Source of the DNA: Hyaloperonospora brassicae
Lineage: Eukaryota > Oomycota > Peronosporomycetes > Peronosporales > Peronosporaceae
Assembly: GCA_947650285.1 (NCBI GenBank)
Contig: CANTFL010000418.1
Coordinates: 62,001 to 126,000, forward strand
DNA length: 64,000 nt
Reading direction: 5' to 3'
The notes beneath the pieces were generated by a model. It did not search any database. It was not told where the DNA came from and was given only the letters and a program-made list of their open reading frames with translations. Of this stretch, positions 62,272 to 64,000 are shown in pieces. The position numbers were made by a program, and so were the translations under genes. Positions within the stretch are counted from its first letter, which is position 1, and each line of letters starts with the position of its first letter.

Positions 62272-64000
62272 ATATAATATTATGAAATACTCCTTTAGTA
62301 AATCGCATTTCATATTCTCGCCTCAAACGATCTCGCACTCTGTTTCTTACATGTATGTACACGATCATGAGCCACCCATTTGAGCTCGTATACTCTTATT
62401 AAGGCCCCTTACCGACAAAAAAGATATTAACAATTCGTCCGCGTCCAAGCTCAACATATTGGCAAAATTTTATGATCGCTTATCCACGATCAATATATAT
62501 ATATATGATAAGTAATGTCAATTTCGAGTCACGGGTAACCCCGACGCATCTATTCGACATATTTTGGTTTCTACATATGTATACATACATATTTTAATAT
62601 AGAGATATTATTTTATACCTGCGCATCGACATTAGCTCTCTTTCATGTTAATATTTCATATCTGATTATAATCGTACCGCTTATTTACACGTATTTTTAG
62701 CACAGCTTTGACGTCAAGCAATCATTTTTAATGATTGTTTTTAAAGATCAGAAGATTGCAGAAGTCGAATAGAATGTAGTGCAAAAGTCTTGCCGATCCA
62801 CTAAAATGTATGATAAACCTCAACTTAAATTCTGTACAGACAAAAGAAGAAGTTAAAAACCGCCGAACAATCCATTCAAAAATAAACATTCTAAATGAAT
62901 AATTTTTTGACATTCATAAAGAAAAATTAGGCTAAGTGTTTTAAAGTTATTTCTATTTAAAATCTATTCAAACTAAACATTTACTACTCTATTAAATTTC
63001 TCAATATCGCGTCTTATTGACACACAAAATTAGCTCAACAAGCATTACCGCATGTTGCAATTCAGTTATGGTATAACTCGATTTACTGATTTGCGTCATA
63101 GGCATCGTAAGAGCTATTTTTGACCTTCTACATGTATTAAGTGATAGTAGTGTACAGCTGAATTCCAAACAACCTATATTTAATCCGGTACACCACTTTT
63201 TGATGAAATACTTTAGGATGAGAGTTGAAGTCACAACTCTTTTAGACCTGCATACCTTACATATGGCTGTGCAGTATGTAGATGGACCGACAGGAATGAT
63301 AATGAAAATACCATCGCCCGTATAATCAAGTCATATACTTGATTGTTCATTTCGATATGGGCATAGTAGTCTTTAAATATCACCTTTTATCTCGCTTTAA
63401 ACACCATATATTTGGACTACTTATATTGAGACTTGCCTTTATAGTAAGTCAACAAATTAGGCTGAGTAGCGCAATGCTGAAGGGTACCACAAATGTCTTT
63501 TGTGCAAACCATAATGGTATATAATGCTTCTATGAATAGTGGAATACTCGCGTGAACATATATGATTCAATTGTGGCTTGCTATCTCATCTTAATTTAGC
63601 TCATCAAATTTCGGTTTAACTTGGTATTTTGTCAATTATTCCTACCATTTGTGCAACGGCACGAGATATGTAATGTAAAAAGCTCCCAATAATATTAACG
63701 GTTAACTAACACCATAAACAGGATTATACCGAGACCAGCATGGCGTACCTGCGGCAGTTTTTTCATTGCAAAGACAAAGAGGGTAGGCTTTATTCGGGTT
63801 TCATTTGAAACACTAAGGTGCTTCATTTTGTGTCTTCACTATTAATGGCATTATCATGGCCCCGAACTTCCTTTGCGACATACTGGCTACAAAGCCGGTC
63901 GTATCTTTTGAAAAACAAATATAAAATGATCCTAAAACATTTAGCTTGTTGTATCTTCTTTTCGTCTCTAGCACCTGCAGTCCACGCGTCGGATTAACTT
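62272..64000. other. AT-rich desert to the window end
   Basis: No supported gene. It includes an AATCAAGT-catat-ACTTGATT hairpin (63,324-63,344) and an ATATATAT tract near 62,490. Short frames appear to be chance. Confidence 0.55.

Noticed and set aside
1..64000. Secreted effector genes (RxLR or Crinkler type)
   Set aside because: I found no frame with a signal peptide followed by the motifs RxLR-EER or LFLAK at a suitable position.
1..64000. CRISPR arrays or bacterial operons
   Set aside because: No regularly spaced direct repeats with unique spacers. The only tandem arrays are the minisatellites and the LTR hairpins, and the genome style is eukaryotic.

Overview
This window looks like an AT-rich, gene-poor stretch of a eukaryotic genome. 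The best fit is an oomycete, possibly a downy mildew or Phytophthora relative. The basis is the style of the recognisable proteins: a Ty3/gypsy chromovirus polyprotein, a FAR1/MULE transposase with SWIM domain, and an adenylate kinase relic. I cannot name the species. I see no intact host gene, rRNA gene, CRISPR array or convincing tRNA. Everything I could assign to a protein family is a transposon, a transposon relic or a pseudogene. LAYOUT. 1-11,987 is AT-rich desert with only a few hairpins. 11,988-12,463 is an eroded solo LTR of the same family as the large retroelement further right. 13,936-14,700 is a 765 bp inverted-repeat structure whose two 122 bp arms each carry the same fragment of an adenylate kinase gene. 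14,701-29,742 is desert again. 29,743-42,150 is the only sizeable island of more balanced composition. It holds a decayed Mutator-like (MULE) transposase pseudogene (29,743-31,711), a complete but dead Ty3/gypsy retrotransposon (32,092-39,863, flanked by the 5 bp target duplication GCATC) and an unidentified minus-strand pseudogene (about 40,270-41,046). 42,150-61,430 is desert. 61,430-62,280 is a small GC-richer patch with a doubtful reverse-transcriptase-like fragment and a 19 bp minisatellite. The rest is desert. THE RETROELEMENT. Its order is 5' LTR, leader, gag with CCHC knuckle, aspartic protease (DSG), a spacer with 120 bp repeats, RT (YFDD), RNase H, integrase (zinc finger and D88-35-E124, with the first catalytic Asp changed to Asn), GPY/F-like tail, chromodomain, a roughly 1 kb segment carrying a long antisense reading frame, polypurine tract and 3' LTR. 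The LTRs are nearly identical over one 302 bp stretch, yet the ORFs carry many stops and frameshifts, so the copy was probably already defective or was mobilised in trans. MOST NOTABLE SIGNAL. About 270 bp at the 3' end of the LTR is an almost continuous array of tiny inverted repeats: 5-6 bp stems with mostly 3-nt loops, twelve or more in a row. Two more sit at the LTR's 5' tip. The 5' LTR has gained a 51 bp duplication that spans a three-hairpin module. Differences between the LTR copies fall almost only inside hairpins. At least one hairpin in the old solo LTR differs from the young copy by a paired change that keeps the stem. This looks like a selected RNA or DNA structure, and I do not know a description of it. 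Other points worth a second look are the antisense ORF, the palindromic adenylate-kinase relic, and the excess of stop codons explained by single C-to-T or G-to-A changes at Gln, Arg and Trp codons. All alignments and frame calls were made by eye; no database was searched.
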